In this document: piece by piece, positions 1 to 9,395 of the stretch
How the letters are laid out: each line of letters begins with the position of its first letter
Position numbering within the stretch: the first letter of the stretch is position 1
Assembly: GCA_047601665.1 (NCBI GenBank)
Contig: JASGIT010000001.1
Span: 1,240,001-1,304,000 of the forward strand
Length of the DNA stretch: 64,000 nt
DNA from: JASGIT01 sp047601665
GTDB taxonomy: Bacteria > Pseudomonadota > Gammaproteobacteria > Burkholderiales > Burkholderiaceae_C
Reading direction: 5' to 3'
Program-made: the position numbers and the translations under genes
Notes under the pieces: model-generated
The model's database searches: none
The model's input: the letters and a program-made list of their open reading frames with translations, nothing else
Told to the model about the DNA's origin: nothing

Positions 1-29
1 CTATAGGCCAAAAAGGCTTGAAAATCAGT
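1..29 (+). repeat. Partial copy of the palindromic intergenic repeat (R1)
   Basis: The window opens in the 3' part of the repeat: CTATAGGCCAAAAAGGCTTG is close to the matching part of the copy near 34.86 kb. The 5' half lies outside the window. The copy runs into the stop codon of the DUF1631 gene. Confidence 0.6.
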
Positions 30-2316
30 TCAGCAGCCGCTCGGGGTTCGCATCCAGCTTGGCCAGCGCATCGCGCGTGGCGCGCATCGTCAGGCCTTCC
101 TCGTCCTGCGGCGTGAGCAGGCCCGCCTGCAGGTAGGCGCCCAGGCGGCGCAGCTGGATCAGGTAGCACGACCCGTCCATCGCGGCGAACAGGTGCAGCT
201 GCTTGCGCGCGCTGCACCATGCGTACTGCACCGAGGCGGAGGCGCCGTTGTGCTCCAGCGCATACCACGCGCCGACGGGCAGCGCCTGGGCCCACTGGAG
301 CATGGCCTCCTGCACGGGCGCATCGGTGTCGGCCATCACGTGGATGGACGAAGCGTCTATGCCCAGCATCAGCTCGATGTTCTCGCGCGACAGCGGCAGG
401 TCGGCGCTGGTGTCTTCGACGAAGTCCTCCAGGTGGGCGAGGCGCCTGGCCATCGCGTCGATCTGCGCCTGGGGAATGCCCTCGGTCTTGGACAGGAAGG
501 CGTCGGCCAGCGTGTCCGTCAGCTGCTTGATCTGCGCGTCCTGCTCCGCGCCCTCGATGCCCAGCAGGGCCAGGCCCGCGCGCAGGCGCTGCAGCAGGCC
601 GGGCAGGCTCTGGATGACCTGGGCGCGCTCGGCGCGCTGGGGCTTGGCGCTGGCGGCCCAGACCAGGTCGGTCGCGGTGCGCTTGAAGGCCAGCGTGTCG
701 GCGTGCTGCGCGCCATGGCGCACGGCGGACAGGGCCAGCACCTCGGCCCAGGTCTTGAACAGGAAGACGCGGATCGCGTCGCGCACCGGCATGTCGCTGA
801 GCAGGGTGCGCAGCTCGATGGTGTACTGGATGGTCAGCGTCTCGCGCTGCTCCACCTGCTGCGCCACGTCCACCAGGCGCGTGGCCACGTCGCCCTCGGT
901 GAGGAACTGGGCCAGGAATTTCTCGAACTCCTCCAGCACCAGCTGGAACACGCGCTGGCCCGTCTCGGGGTACTGCTCGATCACCTGCACCACGCGGCGC
1001 ACCTCGGCCTCGAGCGCGCTGCCGCTGATGTCGGCGGCCTCGAAGCCCATCACGCACGCGCCCATGCGGTCGATGAGCTTGCGCGCGGGGTGGGCCAGGT
1101 CGTTGAAGAACGCGGGCTCGGCCAGCGCCACGCGCAGCACGGGCACCTGCAGCCGCGCGAACCACACGCGCAGCCGGGGCGGGATGCGGTCTTCGGCCAA
1201 GATGCTCTGGAACATCAGCGCCACCACTTCGATGATGGCCTTTTCGCTCGCCGTGGACGCCTTCTGCTTGAACGCGGCGGCGCGCTCGCGCACCACGCCC
1301 ACCAGCTGCACCACGGTGGCGGGGCTGCTGAAATCGGTGTCGGCGGGCACCGGGTAGGCTGAGGCGCGGTAGGCCGACAGCGCCTGGGCCAGCGCGGGCG
1401 AGGGGGGCTGCGGGTGCACCATGTCGTAGCCGCCCTGGCCGCCGCTGCCGCCGTTACCGGGCTGCACCAGCAGGCGGCGCAGGTGCGCGACCACGCCCTG
1501 GGCGCGCTGGCGCATGTGCGCCAGGGGCGACAGCAGGCCCGCGCCGGGCGGGACGGGCGGCAGGGCCGAATGCGCGGGCAGGGGGGCCTGCGCGGACGCC
1601 GGGAGGCGCGACGCCGCGCCGCCCTCGGGCGCGGCCCCCGGGCTCGCGGCGGACGTGGACCTGCGCACGCGCGCGCGCAGGTCGGTCTCGCGCGGCACGC
1701 CCTGCTCGTCGTAGAAGCGGTTCGCGGCCTCGTACTGGGCCAGCAGCTGCGCGGCCAGCGTGCGCTGCAGCGGGTCGATCACCAGGTTCAGGTCGGCGCG
1801 CGGCAGGCCCGCGGCCACCCATTGCTCCACCAGCAGCAGGCAGCAGGTTTCGGGGCGCAGGATGTCGTGGCTGGGCAGTTCCGCCGCTTCAAGCTGCTGG
1901 GTGCGCTGGCGCAGCAGGTCGAACGGCGCGCCCACGCTTTCCATCATGGCCAGGGCCATGCGCGAAGCGGCGATCTTGTTGTCCACCTCGTCGTCGCTGA
2001 CCAGCGCCAGGCCCAGGTTGGTGGAGGGTGTGCCCGCCAGGGCGCCGCGCCCCGTGCTGGCGCGCGGCGCGAGGGCCTCGGTCCAGGCGCGGGCCAGGGC
2101 CTGCGTCCAGCCCCGGCGGTGCTGCTGGTAGGCCAGCAAGGCGTCGCGGCGCGACTGCATTTCGCGCGCCGTGCCGGTCTGGCTGGCGAGCGTGCCGAGG
2201 AAGTCGAACAGCGCATCGTCCAGCCCGGCCAGCGACCCGCCCAGCCCCGCCACGAAGCGCTGCCGCGCCAGATGGGCCAACTGGCGCTGGGGCAGGCGGG
2301 ACGGGGGGACGCTCAT
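25..2316 (-). CDS. DUF1631 family protein
   Basis: A 763-residue protein that I place in the DUF1631 family of unknown function, from its length and its many Leu/Arg/Ala-rich helical stretches. I see no signal peptide, membrane segment or catalytic motif, so it is probably cytosolic. A low-complexity Ala/Pro/Ser linker at about residues 217-262 separates an N-terminal helical part from a longer C-terminal part. It starts 12 bases after the secF stop on the same strand, so it may be co-transcribed with yajC-secD-secF, though nothing in it suggests a role in export. The stop lies in a partial copy of the repeat. The family name is recalled from sequence style, not checked by a search. Confidence 0.72.
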   Translation of the reverse strand: MSVPPSRLPQRQLAHLARQRFVAGLGGSLAGLDDALFDFLGTLASQTGTAREMQSRRDALLAYQQHRRGWTQALARAWTEALAPRASTGRGALAGTPSTNLGLALVSDDEVDNKIAASRMALAMMESVGAPFDLLRQRTQQLEAAELPSHDILRPETCCLLLVEQWVAAGLPRADLNLVIDPLQRTLAAQLLAQYEAANRFYDEQGVPRETDLRARVRRSTSAASPGAAPEGGAASRLPASAQAPLPAHSALPPVPPGAGLLSPLAHMRQRAQGVVAHLRRLLVQPGNGGSGGQGGYDMVHPQPPSPALAQALSAYRASAYPVPADTDFSSPATVVQLVGVVRERAAAFKQKASTASEKAIIEVVALMFQSILAEDRIPPRLRVWFARLQVPVLRVALAEPAFFNDLAHPARKLIDRMGACVMGFEAADISGSALEAEVRRVVQVIEQYPETGQRVFQLVLEEFEKFLAQFLTEGDVATRLVDVAQQVEQRETLTIQYTIELRTLLSDMPVRDAIRVFLFKTWAEVLALSAVRHGAQHADTLAFKRTATDLVWAASAKPQRAERAQVIQSLPGLLQRLRAGLALLGIEGAEQDAQIKQLTDTLADAFLSKTEGIPQAQIDAMARRLAHLEDFVEDTSADLPLSRENIELMLGIDASSIHVMADTDAPVQEAMLQWAQALPVGAWYALEHNGASASVQYAWCSARKQLHLFAAMDGSCYLIQLRRLGAYLQAGLLTPQDEEGLTMRATRDALAKLDANPERLLN

Positions 2317-2328
2317 ACGCGCCGGATG

Positions 2329-3282
2329 TTAGACGACCGCGCCCGCGTTGGGGTCGTTGGGGTCGCCCTCTTCCTTCCTCGGGCCCTTGATGAGGTCTTC
2401 GCGCTTCACGCCCAGCCACATGGCGATGGCCGCGGCCACGAACACCGAGGAGTAGATGCCGAACAGGATGCCGATGGTCAGCGCCAGCGCGAAGTAGTGC
2501 AGGCTGGGGCCGCCGAAGAAGAACATGGACAGCACCATGGCCTCGGTGGAGGCGTGGGTGATGATGGTGCGGCTCATGGTGCTGGTGATGGCGTGGTCGA
2601 TCACCTCGCGCGTGCTGAGCTTGCGGTATCGGCGGAAGGCTTCGCGGATCCGGTCGAAGATCACCACCGACTCGTTCACCGAGTAGCCGAGCACGGCCAG
2701 CACGCCCGCCAGCACCGAGAGCGAGAACTCCCACTGGAAGAACGCGAAGAAGCCCAGGATGATGACCACGTCGTGCAGGTTGGCGATGATGGCCGCCACG
2801 CCGAACTTCCACTCGAAGCGGAAGGCCAGGTAGATCACGATGCCCACCACCACCATGGCCAGCGCCATGAGGCCGCCGTGCACCAGCTCCTCGCCCACCT
2901 GCGGGCCGACGAACTCGGTGCGGCGCAGGGTCACGTCGGCGTCCTGCGCCTTGAGGGCGCCGAGCACCTGCTCGCTCTGCTGGGCCGAGGTGACGCCCTT
3001 TTGCACCGGCAGGCGGATCATCACGTCGCGCGAGGTGCCGAAGTTCTGCACCGTCACGTCGGCGTAGCCGAGCTTGGCGATGGTGTCGCGCACCTTGCCG
3101 ATGTCGGCGGTCTGGGTGTAGGCCACCTCCATCACGGTGCCGCCGGTGAACTCCACCGACAGGTGCAGCCCGCGCGTGAACAGGAAGAACACGGCCAGCG
3201 CGAAGGTCAGGAAGGAGATGGCGTTGAAGACCAGCGCCCGTTTCATGAACGGGATGTCTTTTTGGATGCGGAAAAACTCCAT
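2329..3282 (-). CDS. secF: Protein translocase subunit SecF
   Basis: SecF is the smaller membrane subunit of the SecDF complex, which uses the proton gradient to pull secreted proteins through SecYEG. The 317-residue product is close to the family's usual length (about 320). It has the expected layout: a first transmembrane helix near residues 15-35, a periplasmic domain, then five helices. The SecD/SecF signature SVNESVVIFDRIRE is present near residue 200. The start ATG lies 12 bases after the secD stop, in the order yajC-secD-secF that is standard for this locus. The tail after the last helix is short and charged. Confidence 0.97.
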   Translation of the reverse strand: MEFFRIQKDIPFMKRALVFNAISFLTFALAVFFLFTRGLHLSVEFTGGTVMEVAYTQTADIGKVRDTIAKLGYADVTVQNFGTSRDVMIRLPVQKGVTSAQQSEQVLGALKAQDADVTLRRTEFVGPQVGEELVHGGLMALAMVVVGIVIYLAFRFEWKFGVAAIIANLHDVVIILGFFAFFQWEFSLSVLAGVLAVLGYSVNESVVIFDRIREAFRRYRKLSTREVIDHAITSTMSRTIITHASTEAMVLSMFFFGGPSLHYFALALTIGILFGIYSSVFVAAAIAMWLGVKREDLIKGPRKEEGDPNDPNAGAVV

Positions 3283-3294
3283 GATGTCGCTCTC

Positions 3295-5154
3295 TTATGC
3301 CTTCGGCTTCCAGACTTGGCCGATGGAAACGCTCTTGAGCTTCTTCTGGCGGCCGTACCAGAGGTTGACCAGCCCGCGCGAGAAGAACACCGCCGAGAAC
3401 ATGCTGGTCAGGATGCCGATGCAGTGCACCATGGCGAAGCCGCGCACCGGGCCGGAGCCGAAGGCCAGCAGCGCCAGGCCCGCGATCAGCGTGGTCACGT
3501 TCGAGTCCAGGATGGTGTGCCACGCATGTTCGTAGCCCGCGTGGATGGCGGCCTGCGGCGAGACGCCCGCGCGCAGTTCCTCGCGGATGCGCTCGGCGAT
3601 CAGCACGTTGGAGTCGATCGCCATGCCCAGCGCCAGCGCCATGGCGGCGATGCCGGGCAGGGTGAGCGTGGCCTGCAGCATGGACAGGATCGCCATCAGC
3701 ATCAGCATGTTCACCGTGAGGGCGATGGCCGAGATCAGACCGAACAGGTGGTAGTACAGGCACATGAACACGGCGATGGCCACGAAGCCCCACACCACGC
3801 TGTGGATGCCGCGCTGGATGTTGTCCGCGCCCAGGCTGGGGCCGATGGTGTATTCCTCGATGATCTCCATGGGCGCGGCCAGCGAGCCGGCGCGCAGCAG
3901 CAGCGCGGTGTCGTTGGCTTCCGCCGTGGTCATGCGGCCCGAGATCTGCACGCGGCCGCCGCCGATTTCGGTGCGGATGACGGGGGCCGTGACCACCTCG
4001 CCCTTGCCCTTCTCGAACAGCACGATGGCCATGCGCTTGCCGACGTTCTCGCGCGTCACGTCCTTGAAGATGCGCGAGCCCTTGGCGTCGAGCACCAGGT
4101 TCACCGTGGGCTCCTGCGTCTGGCTGTCGAAGCCGGGCTGCGCGTCGGTCAGGTTCTCGCCGGTGAGGATGACCTGCTTTTTCACGATCACGGCCTGGCC
4201 GCTGCGGTCCAGGTATTTCTCGTCGCCGAAGGGCACGGGGCCGCTGCCCATTTCGGCCGAGCGCGCTTCGGTGCTTTCGTCCACCAGGCGCACTTCCAGC
4301 GTGGCGGTGCGGCCCAGGATGTCCTTGGCCTTGGCCGTGTCCTGCACGCCGGGCAGCTGCACCACGATGCGGTCCAGGCCCTGCTGCTGGATGACCGGCT
4401 CGGCCACGCCGAGTTCGTTCACGCGGTTGTGCAGCGTGGTCATGTTCTGCTTGAGCGCCTGCTCCTGCACCTTGCGCATGGATTCGGGCTTGATGGCGGC
4501 GCGCAGCTTGAAGCCGTCGCCGTCGGGCGTGCTGGTGGCCACCAGGTCGGGGAACTGGTCGGCGATCAGGTTGGTGGCCGCGGTGAGATCGGCCTGGTCG
4601 CGCAGCTTGATTTCCACCGTCTGCCCGTCGCGGCTGATGCCGCCGTAGCGGATGTTCTTGTCGCGCAGCGTGGTGCGCAGATCGCCCGCGAGCGAATCGG
4701 CCTTCTTGGTCAGCGCGGCCTGCATGTCCACCTGGAGCATGAAGTGCACGCCGCCGCGCAGGTCCAGGCCCAGGAACATGGGCTGCGCGTGCAGCGCCGT
4801 GAGCCACGCGGGCGAGCGCGAGAGCAGGTTCAGCGCCACGATGTAGGGCGGGTCGCTGGCGTCGGGGACGAGGGCTTTTTGCAGCGCGTCCTTGGCCTTC
4901 AACTGGATGTCGGGCGTGTCGAAGCGCGCGCGCACCGAGTTGCCGTCGAAGCTCACCGCGTCGGGCGCGATGCCGGCGGTTTTCAAAATCTCTTCGACGC
5001 GCGTCTGCATCGCCGCGTCGATCTTGATGGCGGACTTGGCGGACGAGACCTGCACCGCAGGCGCCTCGCCAAAGAAATTGGGCAGGGTGTACAGCAGCCC
5101 CACCAGCAGCGCGATCACGAGGATCGCGTACTTCCAGACCGGGTAACGGTTCAT
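3295..5154 (-). CDS. secD: Protein translocase subunit SecD
   Basis: SecD is the large membrane subunit of the SecDF motor. The 619-residue product matches the usual length (about 615). It has an N-terminal transmembrane helix, the LGLDLRGGVHF motif near residue 128, a large periplasmic domain, and a C-terminal bundle of five helices that includes GMAIDSNVLIAERIREE near residue 515. The start ATG at 5154 has no good Shine-Dalgarno sequence. The gap to yajC is only 31 bases and holds an 18-bp perfect palindrome, so translation may be coupled to yajC. secF follows after 12 bases. Confidence 0.97.
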   Translation of the reverse strand: MNRYPVWKYAILVIALLVGLLYTLPNFFGEAPAVQVSSAKSAIKIDAAMQTRVEEILKTAGIAPDAVSFDGNSVRARFDTPDIQLKAKDALQKALVPDASDPPYIVALNLLSRSPAWLTALHAQPMFLGLDLRGGVHFMLQVDMQAALTKKADSLAGDLRTTLRDKNIRYGGISRDGQTVEIKLRDQADLTAATNLIADQFPDLVATSTPDGDGFKLRAAIKPESMRKVQEQALKQNMTTLHNRVNELGVAEPVIQQQGLDRIVVQLPGVQDTAKAKDILGRTATLEVRLVDESTEARSAEMGSGPVPFGDEKYLDRSGQAVIVKKQVILTGENLTDAQPGFDSQTQEPTVNLVLDAKGSRIFKDVTRENVGKRMAIVLFEKGKGEVVTAPVIRTEIGGGRVQISGRMTTAEANDTALLLRAGSLAAPMEIIEEYTIGPSLGADNIQRGIHSVVWGFVAIAVFMCLYYHLFGLISAIALTVNMLMLMAILSMLQATLTLPGIAAMALALGMAIDSNVLIAERIREELRAGVSPQAAIHAGYEHAWHTILDSNVTTLIAGLALLAFGSGPVRGFAMVHCIGILTSMFSAVFFSRGLVNLWYGRQKKLKSVSIGQVWKPKA

Positions 5155-5167
5155 GATCGCGCGTCAG

Positions 5168-5185
5168 TAAGTAAGTACTTACTTA
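5168..5185. repeat. 18-bp perfect palindrome between yajC and secD
   Basis: TAAGTAAGTACTTACTTA is its own reverse complement and is very AT-rich for this genome. It directly abuts the yajC stop and precedes the secD start by 13 bases. As RNA it could form a 7-bp stem with a 4-base loop; as DNA it could be a protein-binding site. It is unlike the common repeat of this window. Confidence 0.75.
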
Positions 5186-5518
5186 TTACTTGATCGTGCC
5201 CTTGGGCAGGACTTGCACCACGGCGCTGCGCTGGATCTGCACTTCCACGCCATTGGCGATCTGGATGTGCAGGAAGCCTTCGCCCATGCGCGTGACGGTG
5301 CCCAGCAGGCCGCCCGCCGTGGCCACTTCGTCGCCCTTGGCCAGCGCGTCGATCATGGCGCGGTGCTCTTTCTGGCGCTTCATCTGCGGGCGGATCATCA
5401 CGAAGTACAGCACCACGAACATCAGCACCAGCGGCGCCATGCTGGTGAGCGAGGACATCATGTCGCCACCGCCGGCGGCTGCGGGCGCGGTCTGGGCAAA
5501 GGCGGAAGAAATGAACAC
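5186..5518 (-). CDS. yajC: Preprotein translocase subunit YajC
   Basis: YajC is a small inner-membrane partner of SecDF. I place the start at the GTG at 5518, giving 110 residues. It has GGAG at a proper distance upstream, and the product then begins directly with the short Ala/Gln-containing N-terminus usual for YajC. An upstream ATG in frame would add an unlikely Arg/Trp-rich stretch. One transmembrane helix (about residues 25-43, ending in VLYFVMIRPQMKR) is followed by the conserved cytoplasmic domain with GDEVATAGGLLGTV. It heads the yajC-secD-secF operon. Confidence 0.95.
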   Translation of the reverse strand: MFISSAFAQTAPAAAGGGDMMSSLTSMAPLVLMFVVLYFVMIRPQMKRQKEHRAMIDALAKGDEVATAGGLLGTVTRMGEGFLHIQIANGVEVQIQRSAVVQVLPKGTIK

Positions 5519-5613
5519 GGGCAAACTCCACAACGAATACGAAACCGCCAGGCAGCGCCTGGCGGGGAACCATAAATTGTATGCGGGGGGCCGCCATGAC
5601 CCCCTTCGCGCCG

Positions 5614-5680
5614 GGTTTTTCAGCCATATCGGCCTCCAGGCCATGTGTATCAAGCGCTGGCAGCTATTTTTTCAATAGCA
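5614..5680 (-). repeat. Palindromic repeat copy R2, partly coding
   Basis: On the minus strand this reads from TGCTATTGAAAAAATAGCTG through the core CCAGCGCTTG to GGCCTGGAGGCC. Its first 30 bases supply the last nine codons and the stop of the indolepyruvate oxidoreductase gene. The rest lies between that gene and yajC and may act as a terminator. Confidence 0.8.
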
Positions 5681-8600
5681 TCTGGCGGAACGCGCCATTG
5701 CCCCATCAGCGCCGCCCATTGGGTGCGGGCGGCGCGCAGGTGGCGCTCCTTCACGTGGCCGTAGCCCCGGATCTGCTCGGGGATGCGGGCGATTTCCACC
5801 GCCAGCGCGAGCCGATTGGCACTCAGGCCCGCGAGCAGTTCGTCGATGCAGGCGCGGTATTCGCCGATCAGCGCGCGCTCGGCGCGGCGCTCCGCCGTCT
5901 TGCCGAACGGGTCGAGCGCCGTGCCGCGCAGGCCCTTGAGCTTGGCGAGCCAGCCGAAGGCGGTGCGCATCCACGGGCCGTAGGCCTGCTTGACGAGTTC
6001 GCCCTTGGCGTTCTTCTTCGCGGCCAGCGGCGGCGCGAGGTGGTGGACGATACGGTAGTCGCCCTCGAACATGCCGGCGATGCGCTGGGTGAACGCCGGG
6101 TCGGTGTGCAGGCGGGCGACCTCGTACTCGTCCTTGTAGGCCATGAGCTTGAACAGGTAGCGCGCCACGGCTTCGGCCAGGCGGGTGCTGGAGAGGGGCG
6201 CTTCGGCCGCCCGCACCTTGTCCACGAAGGCTTGGTATTCGGCGGCGTAGGCGGCGTTCTGGTAGCCGGTGAGGAATTCCACGCGCCGGGCGACCATTTC
6301 GGCCAGGGACGGCTTTTTGACGAACTGGATGATCTGCGCCGTCTGGTAGATGGCCTGCACCGCCGCCAGGTCGTGCGCGCAGCGGCGGCCCCATTCGAAC
6401 GCGGCCTGGTTCTTGTCCGCCTGCACGCCGTTGAGTTCCATGGCGCGCAGCAGCGCGGCGCGGGTCAGCGGCACGCGGCCCTTCTGCCAGGCGTAGCCGA
6501 GCAGCAGCGGGTTGGTGTAGATGCTGTCGCCCAGCAGCTGCACGGCGGCCTGTTCGGCGTCGAAGCGGGCCAGCGCCTCGGCGCCCACGGCGGCGGTGAG
6601 GGCGGCTTCGCAATGGCCCTCGGGGAACTGCCAGTCCGGGTCGTGCACGAAGGCCGCCGTGGGCGTGCCGTGGGTGTTGAGCGCCACGAAGGTGCGCCCC
6701 GGCTGCATGGCGGCCAGCGTGGCCTTGTTGGCGGTGACGATGGGGTCGCAGCCGATGACGAGGTCGGCCTTGGCCGTATCCACCTTGGTGGTGTGGATGG
6801 CCTCGGGGCGGTTGGCGATCTGGATGTGGCTCCAGGTCGCGCCGCCCTTTTGCGCCAGGCCTGCCGCGTCCTGCGTGACCACGCCCTTGCCTTCGAGGTG
6901 TGCGGCCATGCCCAGCAGCGAGCCGATGGTGATGACGCCCGTGCCGCCCACGCCCGCCACCACGATGCCCCAGGGCAGCTCGGCCACGGGCAGCACGGGG
7001 TCGGGGAGGGGCGGCAGGGCGGACAGGTCGCCCCTGGTCTCCTTCTTCGGCTTCTTGAGCTGCCCGCCCTCGATGGTGACGAAGCTGGGGCAGAAGCCGT
7101 TCACGCAGGAGAAGTCCTTGTTGCAGGCGTTCTGGTTGATGCGGCGCTTGCGGCCGAATTCCGTCTCCACGGGTTCGACGGCGAGGCAGTTGGACGCCTC
7201 GCCGCAGTCGCCGCAGCCTTCGCACACCAGTTCGTTGATGAGCACGGTCTTGGCCGGCGTGGCCAGGGTGCCGCGCTTGCGGCGGCGGCGCTTTTCGGTG
7301 GCGCAGGTCTGGTCGTAGATGATGGCCGTGCAGCCCGCGATCTCGCGGAATTCGCGCTGGATGCGGTCGAGCTCGTCGCGGTGGAACACCTCCACGCCGG
7401 GCGGCAGGTCGTTCAGGAGTTCGGGGTGGTTGGCGCGGGCCTTGGGGCCGTCGATGTGGTGCGTGCGGCCGTGGTACTTGGCCGGTTCGTCAGTCACCAC
7501 CACCAGCTTGGCCACGCCCTCGGCGCGCAGGCTGTGCGCGATCTGCGCGACCGAATGGCCCTCGGGCCGCTCGCCCACCGGCTGGCCGCCGGTCATGGCC
7601 ACGGCGTCGTTGTAGAGGATTTTGTAGGTGATGTTCGCGCCCGACGCGATGCTCTGCCGTATGGCCAGCAGCCCGCTGTGGAAGTAGGTGCCGTCGCCCA
7701 GGTTGGCGAACACGTGCCGGTCGGTGGTGAACGGGGCCTGGCCCACCCAGGTCACGCCCTCGCCGCCCATCTGGGTGAAGGTGCTGGTCTTGCGGTCGGG
7801 CATCCAGTTGGCCATGTAGTGGCAGCCGATGCCGGCCACGGCGCGGCTGCCCTCGGGCACGCGGGTGCTGGTGTTGTGCGGGCAGCCGCTGCAGAACCAG
7901 GGCACGCGGTCCGCGCCGGCCTGCTGCGCCGGGGGCTGGGCCAGGCCGCGCTCGCGCGCCGCGATGGCGGAGAGGCGCACGTCCATGCGCGCCACGATGT
8001 CCTGCGGCACGCCCAGCTTCTTCAGCCGCCGGGCGATGGCCTGGGCGATCAGCGCGGGCGTCAGGTCGGCCTTGGGGCGCAGCAGCCAGTTCTGGCTGGG
8101 GTTGGGCATACTCCATTCGCCGCCGGTGTGGTCGCCCTCCTGCTCGTCGAACTTGCCGAGCACGTTGGGGCGCACGTCGGCGCGCCAGTTGTAGAGCTCT
8201 TCCTTGAGCTGGTATTCGATGACCTGGCGCTTTTCCTCCACCACCAGGATTTCCTGCAACCCCTCGGCGAAGTGGCGCGTGATGGTGGCCTCCAGCGGCC
8301 ACACCACGTTGACCTTGTGCACGCGGATGCCGAGCTGGCGGCAGGTGTCGTCGTCGAGCCCCAGGTCGGCCAGCGCCTGGCGCATGTCGTTGTAGGCCTT
8401 GCCGCTGGCGATGAGGCCGAAGCGGTCATCCGCGCCGCGCACCACGTCGTGGTTGAGCCGGTTGGCGCGCACGTAGGCCAGGGCGGCGTACCACTTGTAG
8501 TCCATGAGGCGCGCCTCCTGCTCCAGCGGCACGTCGGGCCAGCGGATGTGCAGGCCGCCGGGGGGCATCTCGAAATCGGTGGGGATCACGATGTTCACGC

Positions 8601-9285
8601 GGTCGGGGTCCACCGAGATGCTGGCGGACGACTCCACCACCTCCTGGATGGTCTTGAAGCCCGACCACAGCCCCGCGAAGCGGCTCATGGCGAAGGCGTG
8701 CAGGCCCATGTCCAGGATGTCCTGCACCGTGCTGGGGAAGAACACCGGCGTGCCGCAGGCCTTGAAGATGTGGTCGCTCTGGTGCGCGGCGGTGCTGCTC
8801 TTGCTGATGTGGTCGTCGCCCGCCACCGCGATCACGCCGCCGTACTGCGCGGTGCCGGCCATGTTGGCGTGCTTGAACACGTCGGAGCAGCGGTCCACGC
8901 CCGGCCCCTTGCCGTACCAGATGCCGAACACGCCGTCGAACTTCTTCGACTGCGGGTACAGGTCGAGCTGCTGCGTGCCCCAGACGGCGGTGGCGCCCAG
9001 TTCCTCGTTCACGCCGGGCTGGAAGACGATGTGGTGCGCCGCCAAGTGCTGGCGCGCGCTCCACAGCGCCTGGTCGTACCCGCCGAGCGGCGAGCCGCGA
9101 TAGCCGCTGATGAAGCCCGCCGTGTTCAGGCCCGCGGCCGCGTCGCGCTGGCGCTGCAGCATGGGCAGGCGCACCAGGGCCTGCACGCCGCTCATGAAGG
9201 CGCGGCCATGGTCAAGGGCGTATTTGTCATCCAGCGTGACGGTTTCCAACGCGCGGCGGATGTGCTCGGGCAGCGGGGCGTTCAT
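5650..9285 (-). CDS. Indolepyruvate ferredoxin oxidoreductase, fused alpha/beta type
   Basis: This 1211-residue enzyme is predicted to decarboxylate indolepyruvate or related aryl-pyruvates oxidatively to acyl-CoA, using thiamine diphosphate and iron-sulfur clusters, in aromatic amino acid breakdown. Seen in order: a pyrimidine-binding N-terminal domain with GYRGSPLGGYD near residue 58; a TPP-binding domain (GDGTYFHSG near 532); a cysteine cluster near 690 starting CEGCGDCGEASNC; a gamma-type domain with GVGGTGVITIG near 773; and a long C-terminal extension. Archaeal enzymes split these parts over two subunits, while proteobacteria often have this fusion. The last nine residues (AIEKIAASA) come from a repeat copy. 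An Lrp/AsnC regulator is divergent and may control it. Confidence 0.92.
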   Translation of the reverse strand: MNAPLPEHIRRALETVTLDDKYALDHGRAFMSGVQALVRLPMLQRQRDAAAGLNTAGFISGYRGSPLGGYDQALWSARQHLAAHHIVFQPGVNEELGATAVWGTQQLDLYPQSKKFDGVFGIWYGKGPGVDRCSDVFKHANMAGTAQYGGVIAVAGDDHISKSSTAAHQSDHIFKACGTPVFFPSTVQDILDMGLHAFAMSRFAGLWSGFKTIQEVVESSASISVDPDRVNIVIPTDFEMPPGGLHIRWPDVPLEQEARLMDYKWYAALAYVRANRLNHDVVRGADDRFGLIASGKAYNDMRQALADLGLDDDTCRQLGIRVHKVNVVWPLEATITRHFAEGLQEILVVEEKRQVIEYQLKEELYNWRADVRPNVLGKFDEQEGDHTGGEWSMPNPSQNWLLRPKADLTPALIAQAIARRLKKLGVPQDIVARMDVRLSAIAARERGLAQPPAQQAGADRVPWFCSGCPHNTSTRVPEGSRAVAGIGCHYMANWMPDRKTSTFTQMGGEGVTWVGQAPFTTDRHVFANLGDGTYFHSGLLAIRQSIASGANITYKILYNDAVAMTGGQPVGERPEGHSVAQIAHSLRAEGVAKLVVVTDEPAKYHGRTHHIDGPKARANHPELLNDLPPGVEVFHRDELDRIQREFREIAGCTAIIYDQTCATEKRRRRKRGTLATPAKTVLINELVCEGCGDCGEASNCLAVEPVETEFGRKRRINQNACNKDFSCVNGFCPSFVTIEGGQLKKPKKETRGDLSALPPLPDPVLPVAELPWGIVVAGVGGTGVITIGSLLGMAAHLEGKGVVTQDAAGLAQKGGATWSHIQIANRPEAIHTTKVDTAKADLVIGCDPIVTANKATLAAMQPGRTFVALNTHGTPTAAFVHDPDWQFPEGHCEAALTAAVGAEALARFDAEQAAVQLLGDSIYTNPLLLGYAWQKGRVPLTRAALLRAMELNGVQADKNQAAFEWGRRCAHDLAAVQAIYQTAQIIQFVKKPSLAEMVARRVEFLTGYQNAAYAAEYQAFVDKVRAAEAPLSSTRLAEAVARYLFKLMAYKDEYEVARLHTDPAFTQRIAGMFEGDYRIVHHLAPPLAAKKNAKGELVKQAYGPWMRTAFGWLAKLKGLRGTALDPFGKTAERRAERALIGEYRACIDELLAGLSANRLALAVEIARIPEQIRGYGHVKERHLRAARTQWAALMGQWRVPPDAIEKIAASA

Positions 9286-9367
9286 CGCTTGTCTCCATCG
9301 TGGGCTATGGAAACGAGTGTAGGACGCCAGGCCAGATAAGTCTTTGCTTTCTTTGCGCTCTTCAGGC

Positions 9368-9384
9368 TATCCTGCGAAAGGATA
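9368..9384. promoter_or_regulatory. Inverted repeat before the Lrp/AsnC gene
   Basis: TATCCT and AGGATA face each other across 5 bases, 12 bases before the regulator's start codon and overlapping its Shine-Dalgarno sequence. It lies between the divergent regulator and oxidoreductase genes, so it is a candidate autoregulatory site. Six-base arms alone are weak evidence. Confidence 0.35.
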
Positions 9385-9395
9385 TTGCCCGAAAC

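Noticed and set aside
1414..5193. A 1259-codon open frame on the plus strand opposite secD/secF and DUF1631
   Set aside because: It is a His/Arg/Gly-rich shadow of well-identified minus-strand genes, caused by high GC at third positions.
5581..9339. A 1252-codon open frame opposite the indolepyruvate oxidoreductase gene
   Set aside because: Low-complexity Ala/Gly/His/Arg product with no recognisable domain; antisense shadow.
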